Shown here: positions 31,404 through 39,175 of the stretch, in pieces
How the letters are laid out: every line of letters starts with the position of its first letter
How positions within the stretch are numbered: the stretch's first letter is position 1
Origin: Poriferisodalis sp965204125
Lineage (GTDB): Bacteria > Actinomycetota > Acidimicrobiia > Acidimicrobiales > Poriferisodalaceae
Assembly: GCF_965204125.1 (NCBI RefSeq)
Contig: NZ_OZ241968.1
Location: 1,302,001-1,366,000 of the forward strand
DNA: 64,000 bases
Direction: 5' to 3'
Notes under the pieces: model-generated
Told to the model about the DNA's origin: nothing
Database searches by the model: none
Seen by the model: the letters and a program-made list of their open reading frames with translations, nothing else
Made by a program: the position numbers and the translations under genes

Positions 31404-33050
31404 ATGCCCGCTCGCCAGCGCTGGGCTCGATGGCTCCTGTGGCTTGTGCTGGCGTTGGCGATTGCGGTAGGCACCGGAAGCCGGCTGCTGGACAGTCTCC
31501 CCTCGCCACCGCAGCATGCGTCGGTGGCGCCGAGCGTGCTCTATGACCGCTACGGGACACCGATCGCCGAGATCGGCCCGAGCGTCCCGCACGCATCGCT
31601 GGGCCTGGAAGACATGGCGCCGGCACTCGTCGATGCCATGGTCGTGGTGCTGGACCCGAGCTTTCTGGAGCGTGACGGCGTCGATGCCGGGGCGTATGCG
31701 GCGGCGCTGCGGCGACTCTGGGAGGAACCGGATCCGGCGCGCGACGGGATCATGCGCAGGTATCTCGAGACCGTCCACGACCCCCACGACGGCGCTGCGA
31801 GCGAGGCACGCCTGCTGTTGGCAGAGCTGAGGCTGGGCCGTCAGCTCAGCCGGCCGGAGATTCTCGAGCGCTTCGCCAACATCGTGTACCTGGGCCGTGG
31901 CGCCTACGGAGTTCATGCCGCGGCCAACGCTTGGTACGGCATCCCCGCATCGGATCTCACCGTCACCCAGGCGGCCTACATAGCGTCGCTGGTCGACGCC
32001 CCGTGGGGCGTCGATGCAGTGTCGGGTCCCGCCGACGACCGGTTCCGGTCTGCCCGGGAAGATCGCGACCGGGTGCTCGTGACCATGTACGAGCACGGCC
32101 TGCTCACGTCCGACGAATTGGCGACGGGGCGATCCCAACCTGTGCCTGCCGGCGTTCGCCCGGCGGCCGCTCTTGGTGTCGGCGCGGCCGGCGTGGGCGC
32201 CTCCAACGGCGGCGCCGTCGACGCTGCGGCGGGCGGGTTCGTCCGCATGCTCATCGCTGAGGCGGGCTTGACGGCCGCGGTGGGGCAGGCATATGTCGAG
32301 CTCGTCGAGCGGTACGGCATTCATCGAGTGGTCACTGGCGGGCTGCACGTCACGACCAGCGTCGACGTACCCGCCCAGCGCGCCGCGGTACAGGCCGTTC
32401 GCGCCCAGCTCGACGGCATGGCCGGCCTCGTGGCTGGCGCCGAAATCGCCGTGCTGGATCGCAGTGGCGATGTGCGCGTGCTCGTGAGTGCCGCCAGCGC
32501 CTCGACGTCAGGTGACGTCGAGGCAGACACCGGGTTGCAGCCACGGCCGCTCGGCGATCTGCTCGGTCCGGCAGCAGATGTCTGGGGGGCGTGGATCGCC
32601 GACGACGTTGACGACGAGACATCTGCCGGCACCGTCCTGCGAGCTGGCGACGTGTCGCAGGTTGCGGCGGCGTTCAGCGTTGTCGCCACCGGCGGGGAGC
32701 GGCGCACCTCGCGGATCGTGCTCGAAGCGAGCGACATCCCGCCGAGTCGGTCGCTGCCCGACCGCGACACCGATCGATGGCCGATGGAACGCACCTTGGT
32801 CCCCGCATCGACGTCGATCACTGAGCTGCGTGCCGGCATGGACACGCTCACGCTGCCCTCCGGCGTGCCGGCGCTCGGCCGCGCCGGAGTCTCGACAGGC
32901 ACTGGTGACGCATGGTTCGCTGGCTGGACCACGCACTACACCGCTGCCGTGCGGATCACTGGGAGGCCCCAAACAGCAGAGATCGACCTTGCGCCGGCGA
33001 CCGGTGAGCTGTTCGCGGCAGTGCTGGATCCCCTGCAGCATCCGCCCTGA
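31404..33050 (+). CDS. Class A PBP-like protein with degenerate catalytic motifs
   Basis: The 548-residue product has an N-terminal helix (LLWLVLALAIAVG) and a GT51-like domain recognised from GRQLSRPEILERFANIVYLG and RGAYGVHAAANAWYG. The catalytic EDxxFxxHxGVD motif is LDPSFLERDGVD at 83-94, losing the key Glu. The GGSTITQQ motif is replaced by DGIMRRYLE. In the transpeptidase part the SxxK region has no serine (LQPRPLGDLL) and the KTGT motif is STGT before GDAWFAGW. It therefore looks inactive in both domains, perhaps a scaffold. It diverges from the CCA-adding enzyme and precedes rpsF. Confidence 0.75.
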   Translation: MPARQRWARWLLWLVLALAIAVGTGSRLLDSLPSPPQHASVAPSVLYDRYGTPIAEIGPSVPHASLGLEDMAPALVDAMVVVLDPSFLERDGVDAGAYAAALRRLWEEPDPARDGIMRRYLETVHDPHDGAASEARLLLAELRLGRQLSRPEILERFANIVYLGRGAYGVHAAANAWYGIPASDLTVTQAAYIASLVDAPWGVDAVSGPADDRFRSAREDRDRVLVTMYEHGLLTSDELATGRSQPVPAGVRPAAALGVGAAGVGASNGGAVDAAAGGFVRMLIAEAGLTAAVGQAYVELVERYGIHRVVTGGLHVTTSVDVPAQRAAVQAVRAQLDGMAGLVAGAEIAVLDRSGDVRVLVSAASASTSGDVEADTGLQPRPLGDLLGPAADVWGAWIADDVDDETSAGTVLRAGDVSQVAAAFSVVATGGERRTSRIVLEASDIPPSRSLPDRDTDRWPMERTLVPASTSITELRAGMDTLTLPSGVPALGRAGVSTGTGDAWFAGWTTHYTAAVRITGRPQTAEIDLAPATGELFAAVLDPLQHPP

Positions 33051-33057
33051 GAGGCGT

Positions 33058-33077
33058 CTGCGCGCGGTGACGCGCAG
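33058..33077 (+). terminator. Hairpin after the PBP-like gene
   Basis: CTGCGCG and CGCGCAG form a perfect 7-bp stem with a 6-base loop, 7 bp after the stop codon. There is no U-tract, which is common for actinobacterial hairpin terminators. It separates the PBP-like gene from the ribosomal protein operon. Confidence 0.55.
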
Positions 33078-33279
33078 GTAATTCAGGGTGTGATCATTGG
33101 TCGCGGGGCCTAGCGTTGCGAGCGCACCACGGGCATTTGCGTGCCCGTCCAGCCACAGGCGTCTGCGACGCTTGCAGCGGGCCTGCTCATTGGGGCCGGG
33201 TTCGCAGGGTGGGTGCAGCAACACATCCCTGCCCCGCAAGGGGCCCCGCCCCGGCGGGTCCACAGGAGGTCGCCCCCAA

Positions 33280-33615
33280 TTGCGCGCGTACGAGCTGATG
33301 GTCATCTGCGACGGTGACCTGGAGAACGCCGAAGCCCGCAAGGCCATGGACGAAGTCCAGGGCCGCATTTCAGAGATCGGCGAGGTGGCCTCGTTCGATT
33401 TCTGGGGTTTGCGGGATTTTGCGTACGAGATCAACCACAAGACACGCGGCTACTACTCGGTCATCGAGCTGCGGGCTGAGCCCGGCGCGATGGACCCGGT
33501 TGAGCGGTATCTGCGGATCGCGGACGACGTCGTCCGCCACAAGCTCATCCGACTCCCCGACGACGAAGCGCATCGGCGCGGATTGCTCGACGAGGGGTCG
33601 ACCAACAGCCACTAA
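33280..33615 (+). CDS. rpsF: 30S ribosomal protein S6
   Basis: S6 has 111 residues from a TTG start: LRAYELMVICDGDLENAEAR, then FDFWGLRDFAYEINHKTRGY, YSVIELRAEPGAMDPVERYL and IRLPDDEAHR. The TTG is favoured by AGGAGGT 9 bases upstream and by where the domain starts; the frame is open to 33097 but that part has shadow composition. It heads rpsF-ssb-rpsR-rplI. The roughly 200-bp GC-rich leader could hold an S6:S18 autoregulatory element, which I could not confirm. Confidence 0.94.
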   Translation: MRAYELMVICDGDLENAEARKAMDEVQGRISEIGEVASFDFWGLRDFAYEINHKTRGYYSVIELRAEPGAMDPVERYLRIADDVVRHKLIRLPDDEAHRRGLLDEGSTNSH

Positions 33616-33626
33616 GCGGAGGCGTC

Positions 33627-34088
33627 ATGGCTGACAACACCATCACCGTGGTGGGCAATCTCACCCGCGATCCTGAACTTCGATTCACCCAGACCGGCCG
33701 CGCCCGGGCAGTGCTCGGCGTAGCCGTGAACCGGCGGTGGATGAACCGCCAGACGAACGACTGGGAGGAGCAAGTCAGCTTCTTCAACGTCGTCTGCTGG
33801 GCCGAACTCGCCGAGAACGTCAGCGAGTCGCTGGCCAAGGGCAACCGCGTGGTTGTCACCGGGCGGCTCGAGCAGCGCAGCTGGGAGACACCAGACGGCG
33901 ACCAGCGCAGCGTTGTGGAGATCGTTGCCGACGAGATTGCGCCATCGCTGCGCTGGGCGACGGCCGAGATCACCCGGATCCCGCGAGGCGCGGCCGGCGA
34001 CGGGGGAGGATCCCGCGAGCGACGCGGCGGCACCTGGGAGTCCGGCGACAGCGCGCCACAGCAGTCACCTGAGGAGGAACCGTTCTAA
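33627..34088 (+). CDS. ssb: Single-stranded DNA-binding protein
   Basis: The 153-residue SSB has an OB fold beginning MADNTITVVGNLTRDPELRF, then FFNVVCWAELAENVSESLAK and GNRVVVTGRLEQRSWE. A Gly/Arg-rich linker leads to the acidic tip EEEPF, which recruits partner proteins. It lies between the genes for S6 and S18, the usual bacterial arrangement, and its last base is shared with the rpsR ATG. Confidence 0.96.
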   Translation: MADNTITVVGNLTRDPELRFTQTGRARAVLGVAVNRRWMNRQTNDWEEQVSFFNVVCWAELAENVSESLAKGNRVVVTGRLEQRSWETPDGDQRSVVEIVADEIAPSLRWATAEITRIPRGAAGDGGGSRERRGGTWESGDSAPQQSPEEEPF

Positions 34089-34534
34089 TGCCACCACGCA
34101 AGCGAACCGGTCGGGCCCGCGCGAAAGACCTGCGGAGCCGTCCGCGTCGTCGCAAGGTCAGCCCGCTCACCACGGCGAGGGTGTCCTACGTCGACTACAA
34201 GGACGTCGAGCTGCTCAGGTCGTTTGTCTCCGAGCGAGCCAAGATCCGGGCCCAGCGTGTCTCGGGCAACAATCGCCAGCAGCAGCGCGAGGTGGCCCGG
34301 GCGATCAAGACGGCCCGGGAGATGGCGTTGATCGAGTACGCGCGCCGGCCGATGACACAGCGGCGGGGCGACAAGCGGCGCGGCCAGCGGCCGGGCGACG
34401 ACCGTCGCCCGCCTGTCGATCGAGCAGATGGCCCGGCGGGCGACGAGCGGGAACACCGCGATGACGTGGTCGACGAGCATCTCGACGAGGTCGTTGCCCC
34501 TGCACCGGCTGCCGTGGCGGGGGAGCAGGCATGA
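34088..34534 (+). CDS. rpsR: 30S ribosomal protein S18 with long C-terminal extension
   Basis: The core is S18: VSYVDYKDVELLRSFVSERA and KIRAQRVSGNNRQQQREVAR, then AIKTAREMALIEYARRP at about residue 92. Normal S18 ends about here. This protein continues for some 55 residues, first basic and then acidic (DDVVDEHLDEVV), to a total of 148. It binds S6 in the 30S platform. The stop overlaps the rplI start by ATGA, so the tail is not caused by a missed stop. Confidence 0.94.
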   Translation: MPPRKRTGRARAKDLRSRPRRRKVSPLTTARVSYVDYKDVELLRSFVSERAKIRAQRVSGNNRQQQREVARAIKTAREMALIEYARRPMTQRRGDKRRGQRPGDDRRPPVDRADGPAGDEREHRDDVVDEHLDEVVAPAPAAVAGEQA

Positions 34535-34980
34535 AGGTCGTGCTGCGCAGCGATGTCGACGGTGTCGGCACTGCCGGATCGGTGATCGACGTGGCCGACG
34601 GGTTCGCCCGGAACCACCTGATACCGCGCGGGCTGGCCTTGCGAGCGACGGACGGCACCGTCAGCCAGGCAGCGGCCATGGCGCGGGCGCGGTCCGCGCG
34701 TGATCTGCGCGAGCGCGAGACAGCCGAGCGTGTCGCCAAGGAACTGGTCGCGGACGGTGTGACCATTGCTGCCCGGGCTGGCTCGGGGACGCATCTCTAC
34801 GGATCGGTCACGACCGCGGAGATCGCTGCGGCGATGACGGCCCGAACGGGGGCCGAGGTCGATCGCCGCAAGCTGACGATCGAGGCGCCGATCCGGACCA
34901 TCGGCACGCACGAGGTCTCGGCAGCGCTGCACCCCGACGTGTCGTTCACCTTCAACGTCGAGGTCGTCGCGCTGAACTAG
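34531..34980 (+). CDS. rplI: 50S ribosomal protein L9
   Basis: The 149-residue L9 has the N-terminal domain MKVVLRSDVDGVGTAGSVID and VADGFARNHLIPRGLALRAT, the long central helix and the C-terminal domain LYGSVTTAEIAAAM and DVSFTFNVEVVALN. It is the last gene of the rpsF operon and overlaps rpsR. The following 266 bp hold no gene but carry a DnaA box before dnaB. Confidence 0.96.
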   Translation: MKVVLRSDVDGVGTAGSVIDVADGFARNHLIPRGLALRATDGTVSQAAAMARARSARDLRERETAERVAKELVADGVTIAARAGSGTHLYGSVTTAEIAAAMTARTGAEVDRRKLTIEAPIRTIGTHEVSAALHPDVSFTFNVEVVALN

Positions 34981-35139
34981 CAGGCCAAGCGGAGGTCCGC
35001 GAGCCTGTCCGCCGCTTGTCTGCGCTGCCGCACCCACACATAGGCGAGCTGAATTCGCGGCAGGCTCACTGATCCCGAGACCATTGCTGTCACACCCCCT
35101 CTGTGAAGTAGGGGCGTGCCTCACCATCATTTCGAGGCC

Positions 35140-35148
35140 TGTGGACAA
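35140..35148 (-). promoter_or_regulatory. DnaA box upstream of dnaB
   Basis: The reverse strand reads TTGTCCACA, a perfect DnaA box, 99 bp before the dnaB start. A near-match, TTGTGCACA, follows on the plus strand at 35157-35165. DnaA could regulate dnaB here. Confidence 0.6.
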
Positions 35149-35246
35149 CTCGCTGGTTGTGCACAGGCCCGGAGAGCGATTTCCCCGCGATTTCCCCTAG
35201 GTGTGCCCAAGCGTTCCGCAGGGTCCGCACGGCAGGATCGCGGGCG

Positions 35247-36608
35247 ATGAGTCTCGCCGAGTTGCCGACCGATGTCGCGCGCCGAGTCGGCGGTCGGGTC
35301 CCGCCGCAGAACATCGACGCCGAGGAATCGGTACTCGGAGCGATGCTGCTCTCGAACGATGCCATCGGCGCCGCTGTCGAACGTCTCGCTGTTGATCACT
35401 TCTATGTGCCCGCGAACGGGCTCGTGTTCGAGGCGATCGAGTCGCTCTACGTCTCCTCCGAACCCGTCGACTGCCTGACCGTTGCCGATCAGCTCGAGCG
35501 CAGCGGCAACCTCGCCGCGGCCGGGGGCGCGGATCGCCTGCTGGCGCTCGAAGCCGCCACGCCGACGCTCACCCACGTCGACCGTTATGCGCGCATCGTG
35601 GAAGACACCGCACTGCTGCGGCGCCTGATAGCGGTCTCGTCGGAGATCTCGGAGCTGGCGCACAGTCGCCCCGACGACACGGCTGCGGCCATCGACCAGG
35701 CGGAGTCGTTGGTGTTCAGCGTGGCCGAGCGCCGCATTGTCGACTCCACCCAGTCCCTGCACGACTTGCTCGACGAGAGCCTGGACCGGCTGGAGGAGCT
35801 GTACGAGCGGGGCGATGCGTTCTCCGGCCTGGCGACCGGCTTCTCCTCGCTCGACCGCATCCTGGCGGGGATCCAACCGTCGTCGCTGGTCGTCGTGGGT
35901 GCCCGACCCGCCATGGGCAAGACGTCGCTGGCGCTGACGATGGCATCCAGCGTGGCCTTGGAATTGCAGCAGCCGGTGCTGCTCTTCTCGCTGGAAATGA
36001 ACCATGCCGAGCTGACGGGCCGGCTGCTGGCCTCCGACGCACGGGTCGATGCCACGCGGGTGCGAACGGGCCAGCTGCGCGCCGACGAGTGGAATCACAT
36101 CACGCGCAGCGTGGGTCGCTTGGGCGACGCGCCGATGTGGATCGACGACAACCCGAATGTGACCGTCACCGAGATTCGTGCCAAGGCCCGACGGCTGCGC
36201 AGCCGGCTGGGCGGTCTGGGTCTGATCGTGGTCGACTACTTGCAGCTCATGAGCGGGCGAGCGAATGCCGAGAACCGCCAAGTGGAGATTGCGGAGATCT
36301 CGCGTGGCCTCAAGATCCTGGCCCGCGAGCTCGAGACGCCGATCGTGGCGCTCTCGCAGTTGAGCCGGAATCTGGAGTCGCGCAGCGACAAGCGACCGAT
36401 GCTGTCGGACCTGCGTGAATCGGGTTCGATCGAGCAGGACGCCGACATCGTCATGTTCATCTACCGCGACGAGATCTACAACGAGGACACTGCCGATCGA
36501 GGCATGGCGGAGATCATCGTCGCGAAGCACCGAAACGGGCCCACCGGCACCGCACGCTTGGCGTTCATGCCGCAGTACACGCTGTTCGCCGACATGGCGC
36601 ACGAGTAG
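35247..36608 (+). CDS. dnaB: Replicative DNA helicase DnaB
   Basis: The 453-residue hexameric helicase has the N-terminal domain VPPQNIDAEESVLGAMLLSN. The RecA-like domain has Walker A GARPAMGKTSLAL, LLFSLEMNHAEL, Walker B LGLIVVDYLQLMSG and the DLRESGSIEQDADIVMFIYR motif. No intein is present. The ATG at 35247 (MSLAELPTDVARR) is chosen over the open frame to 35157. Its loader is probably DciA at 8.1-8.5 kb. Confidence 0.96.
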   Translation: MSLAELPTDVARRVGGRVPPQNIDAEESVLGAMLLSNDAIGAAVERLAVDHFYVPANGLVFEAIESLYVSSEPVDCLTVADQLERSGNLAAAGGADRLLALEAATPTLTHVDRYARIVEDTALLRRLIAVSSEISELAHSRPDDTAAAIDQAESLVFSVAERRIVDSTQSLHDLLDESLDRLEELYERGDAFSGLATGFSSLDRILAGIQPSSLVVVGARPAMGKTSLALTMASSVALELQQPVLLFSLEMNHAELTGRLLASDARVDATRVRTGQLRADEWNHITRSVGRLGDAPMWIDDNPNVTVTEIRAKARRLRSRLGGLGLIVVDYLQLMSGRANAENRQVEIAEISRGLKILARELETPIVALSQLSRNLESRSDKRPMLSDLRESGSIEQDADIVMFIYRDEIYNEDTADRGMAEIIVAKHRNGPTGTARLAFMPQYTLFADMAHE

Positions 36609-36611
36609 CTG

Positions 36612-36878
36612 ATGACTGAGGACTTTTTCGCAGGTGCCGCCCAGGTGCTGGCCGCCGACGGCGGCAGCACGATGTTCCTCGGCGACGATCTCATCCCGTA
36701 CCTCGTGCTGGCAGTGGGCGGCGCGCTGCTGGTGGGCAACCTAGCGGCCATGGTGCGCCCGCGGCGTGACGGCGGTGGGGGAGAGCCGGTGCGGGCGCCA
36801 GCGCGGCGGGCGGTGCCGCTCGCACTCGTGGGACTTGTCGCAGCGATCTGGGCGCTCGCGACGCTGCTGGCGGGGTGA
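36612..36878 (+). CDS. Small two-helix membrane protein
   Basis: The 88-residue product starts 3 bp after the dnaB stop. It has two hydrophobic helices, LIPYLVLAVGGALLVGNLAA and VPLALVGLVAAIWALATLLA, joined by a basic loop (RPRRDGGGGEPVRAPARR). I do not recognise the family. The tight spacing suggests cotranscription with dnaB, and it ends 5 bp before the tRNA-Gly 3' end on the opposite strand. Confidence 0.6.
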   Translation: MTEDFFAGAAQVLAADGGSTMFLGDDLIPYLVLAVGGALLVGNLAAMVRPRRDGGGGEPVRAPARRAVPLALVGLVAAIWALATLLAG

Positions 36879-36882
36879 GGTG

Positions 36883-36953
36883 AGCGGGTGAGGGGAATCG
36901 AACCCCCGTTATCAGCTTGGGAAGCTGAAGTTCTGCCATTGAACTACACCCGC
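36883..36953 (-). tRNA. tRNA-Gly (CCC anticodon)
   Basis: The reverse strand forms a 71-nt cloverleaf. The acceptor stem GCGGGTG pairs with CACCCGC, the discriminator is U, and the T-loop is TTCGATT. The anticodon loop TTCCCAA gives anticodon CCC, reading GGG. No CCA is encoded. Confidence 0.94.
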
Positions 36954-36993
36954 GGAATGAGGCCGGAGCCTATTCAGACGGAAAGGAGCCGAG

Positions 36994-37572
36994 GTGATCC
37001 TGTCGGACCGGAGCATCCGTGAAGCGCTCGAGAAGGGCCGCATCATCATCGAACCCCTGGGCGACGCAGCAGTGCAACCCTCATCGGTGGATCTGCGGCT
37101 GGATGCCACCTTCCGTGTCTTCCGCAACCACACCCGTCGAGTCATCGATGTCATCGAAGACCAGACCGACCTGACCGAGGAGGTGGAGGTCGCCGCGGGC
37201 GACGCGTTCATCCTGCACCCCGGCGAGTTCGCGCTGGGCTCCACGCTCGAACGCGTGGCAGTCCCTGATGATCTCGTCGGCCGTATCGAGGGCAAGTCGT
37301 CGTTGGGCCGTCTTGGCCTGCTCATCCACACCACCGCCGGGTTTGTGGATCCCGGCTGGGACGGCTACTTGACCCTCGAACTGTCCAACGTCGCCAACCT
37401 GCCGATCACCCTGTACCCGAGCATGAAGATCTGCCAGATCAGCTTCATGGAGATGACCACACCGGCCGAGCATCCGTACGGCGCCGAGCTGCTCGGCTCC
37501 AAGTACCGGGGCCAGCGCGGTCCCACACCCAGCCGCTACCACGAGAACTTCCGCTCCCGCCGCATGCTGTGA
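36994..37572 (+). CDS. dcd: dCTP deaminase
   Basis: The 192-residue enzyme starts with a GTG preceded by AAAGGAG. It shows the dCTP deaminase/dUTPase fold: VQPSSVDLRLDATFRVFRNH, LHPGEFALGSTLERVAVP, the active-site GRIEGKSSLGRLGLLIHTTA and FVDPGWDGYLTLELSN. The end YRGQRGPTPSRYH is typical. It makes dUTP or, as in the mycobacterial bifunctional enzyme, dUMP for thymidylate synthesis. Confidence 0.95.
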   Translation: MILSDRSIREALEKGRIIIEPLGDAAVQPSSVDLRLDATFRVFRNHTRRVIDVIEDQTDLTEEVEVAAGDAFILHPGEFALGSTLERVAVPDDLVGRIEGKSSLGRLGLLIHTTAGFVDPGWDGYLTLELSNVANLPITLYPSMKICQISFMEMTTPAEHPYGAELLGSKYRGQRGPTPSRYHENFRSRRML

Positions 37573-37600
37573 TAGCTGCCGGTGGTGATCGTGGCGTGCT

Positions 37601-38167
37601 ATGCCAAGACTGATGCGGACCGCAGATGCCTCCGGCTGGCTTGATGCGGCGCTGCCGAGCAATTCGCTTCTCTGCGCTAAACGGTTGTCCCTCGGCGACA
37701 TATGCACGGTCGATGACCTTTCAGGCAGCATCCGCTTGCCTCGTGCTCTGTGGGAGGCGCTCGCTCCCGGACATCTCGCTAGCTCTGAGGTGCCGCCGCG
37801 ACCGGTGGTGCTCTGCGATTCGTACGGTGTCAGATCGACCGGCGAGCTCGGCTGGCGCCCAGCGACGACCTGGAGCCACACGAGGCCTGAACTGCACTTA
37901 CGCGTAAGCGAGGACCCGCCGTCCTCATTGCGCGATCCGGAGAATGTCGGCGCGGTCGCGATCTTCGTCTTCTCGTTCCTTCAAGATCACCTTGCCTGCA
38001 TGTACTTCGTGTGCCGGTCCATCGATGACGAGGATGACGTTGAAGAGCGTTTGGGTCCCGTCGAGCCCGGCCTCGCGGTGGTGCAAGGCATGGACGTGCC
38101 GGTGGCGCATGGCGGGAGCGGCCTGCCTGGGTCGTTTCCGACGGAGATTCCCGTTGCCCACTGGTGA
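37601..38167 (+). CDS. Hypothetical protein, possibly EcoRII N-terminal-domain-like
   Basis: The 188-residue product has no family I can name with certainty. The pattern CAKRLSLGDIC..SGSIRLPRALWEALAPG, then HTRPELHLRVS and LRDPENVGAVAIFVFSF, then YFVCRSIDDEDDVEERLG, is reminiscent of the effector-DNA-binding N-terminal domain of EcoRII-type restriction enzymes. No catalytic domain follows. No clear ribosome-binding site precedes the ATG. It converges on the HNH gene with a 9-bp gap and opens the accessory island. It may be an orphan domain or a truncated enzyme. Confidence 0.5.
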   Translation: MPRLMRTADASGWLDAALPSNSLLCAKRLSLGDICTVDDLSGSIRLPRALWEALAPGHLASSEVPPRPVVLCDSYGVRSTGELGWRPATTWSHTRPELHLRVSEDPPSSLRDPENVGAVAIFVFSFLQDHLACMYFVCRSIDDEDDVEERLGPVEPGLAVVQGMDVPVAHGGSGLPGSFPTEIPVAHW

Positions 38168-38176
38168 GCGTTCGAC

Positions 38177-39148
38177 TCAGAGTGTGTCAAGGAAGATGTG
38201 CTCCTGGTGCCACCGCAGGTAGGAGGCACGAGGAGCTGCGCCGTCAGGTGAACGCAAACGGCTCCGGAGCGTGCGCCCGAAGTTGCGCTCGACTCCCTGG
38301 TCGGTCTGACGGCTCTGCTGCAACTGATGTGCTCGATGCACCTGCAGGCCGCCGTTGACGGTGATGAGGCCCGCATCGAATGCGGTGTCGTGCATAGGGC
38401 ACGCGGCAATTCCGTTTGAGGCATCAAGCCGTTCGGAATCATCGCAAGCCGCCCACGGCTTGATGTGAGACGCGATGAGTAGTCCCTTTCGCGGCAGCGA
38501 GCGCGGTGCGAAGTCACAGAAGCCGCACCGGTGCCCGTAGTTCGCGAGGACCTCTTTGGCGAACCGGTGCTGCCCGAGCCGGATCTGCTGCTCGGCAACG
38601 CGGAATGTCTGACCTTCGTCGGCAGCCAACTGCCTCGCCCTGAGCTTGGCCGCAAGGGTTTCCGCGGCTTCGATGAGGGGGCGATGAGGTAAGCCGGCTT
38701 GGCCGATCAGCATCGCCCCGTCCGCGATGTCATCTTCGAGGAAGTCCGGTAGACGTTCCGGGCCGATGCCCATGTGCCGTGCTGCGAGCAGCACGCGCTC
38801 GTAGAGCGCGGCGAGGTGGAGAGGGTCCGCTGCCATCTGGTCGAAAAACGGCACGTCGCAGGCGGCACCATTTGCATACGATCCATCGAGATTCAGCATC
38901 TTGATGTTGATCGATTTCGAAGATCGCTTGAACAAGTCCGCCAAGCGGATCACGTCGCCCGGGATCAGATGAATGTTCTGCCCGCCGAAGCGATGCGGGT
39001 CGACGACGCGAAACAACGCGCAACACAAGACGAGTTCGACCGTACGGTACGGCTCTTGCCGTGGTCGCCATTCCCTCTGCAAAATGCGCCCCCACTCGGC
39101 GCGCGCCTGTTCATCCGTCAGCTCCAGAAGCGCTGCCAGCGACGGCAT
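38177..39148 (-). CDS. HNH endonuclease
   Basis: The 323-residue product has a C-terminal HNH nuclease: HRCGFCDF, LLIASHIKPWAACDDSERLD and NGIAACPMHDTAFDAGLITV, with the conserved His-Asn-His layout and a partial Cys cluster. The first 180 residues (EWGRILQREWRPRQEPYRTV and FGGQNIHLIPGDVIRLADLF) are a helical targeting region of unknown specificity. Such proteins are often restriction-type nucleases. It lies 27 bp downstream of the ATPase gene on the same strand, so the two probably form an operon. Confidence 0.8.
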   Translation of the reverse strand: MPSLAALLELTDEQARAEWGRILQREWRPRQEPYRTVELVLCCALFRVVDPHRFGGQNIHLIPGDVIRLADLFKRSSKSINIKMLNLDGSYANGAACDVPFFDQMAADPLHLAALYERVLLAARHMGIGPERLPDFLEDDIADGAMLIGQAGLPHRPLIEAAETLAAKLRARQLAADEGQTFRVAEQQIRLGQHRFAKEVLANYGHRCGFCDFAPRSLPRKGLLIASHIKPWAACDDSERLDASNGIAACPMHDTAFDAGLITVNGGLQVHRAHQLQQSRQTDQGVERNFGRTLRSRLRSPDGAAPRASYLRWHQEHIFLDTL

Positions 39149-39175
39149 CTGACGATCCTAAGACTCGGCCCACGC

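Noticed and set aside
33051..33279. S6:S18-binding leader riboregulator before rpsF
   Set aside because: The leader is long and GC-rich with possible stems, but I could not identify the specific conserved motif, so it is only mentioned with rpsF.
36883..36994. tRNA-Gly as integration site for the accessory island
   Set aside because: No integrase and no repeat of the tRNA 3' end is seen at the far side of the island, and dcd lies between the tRNA and the island.
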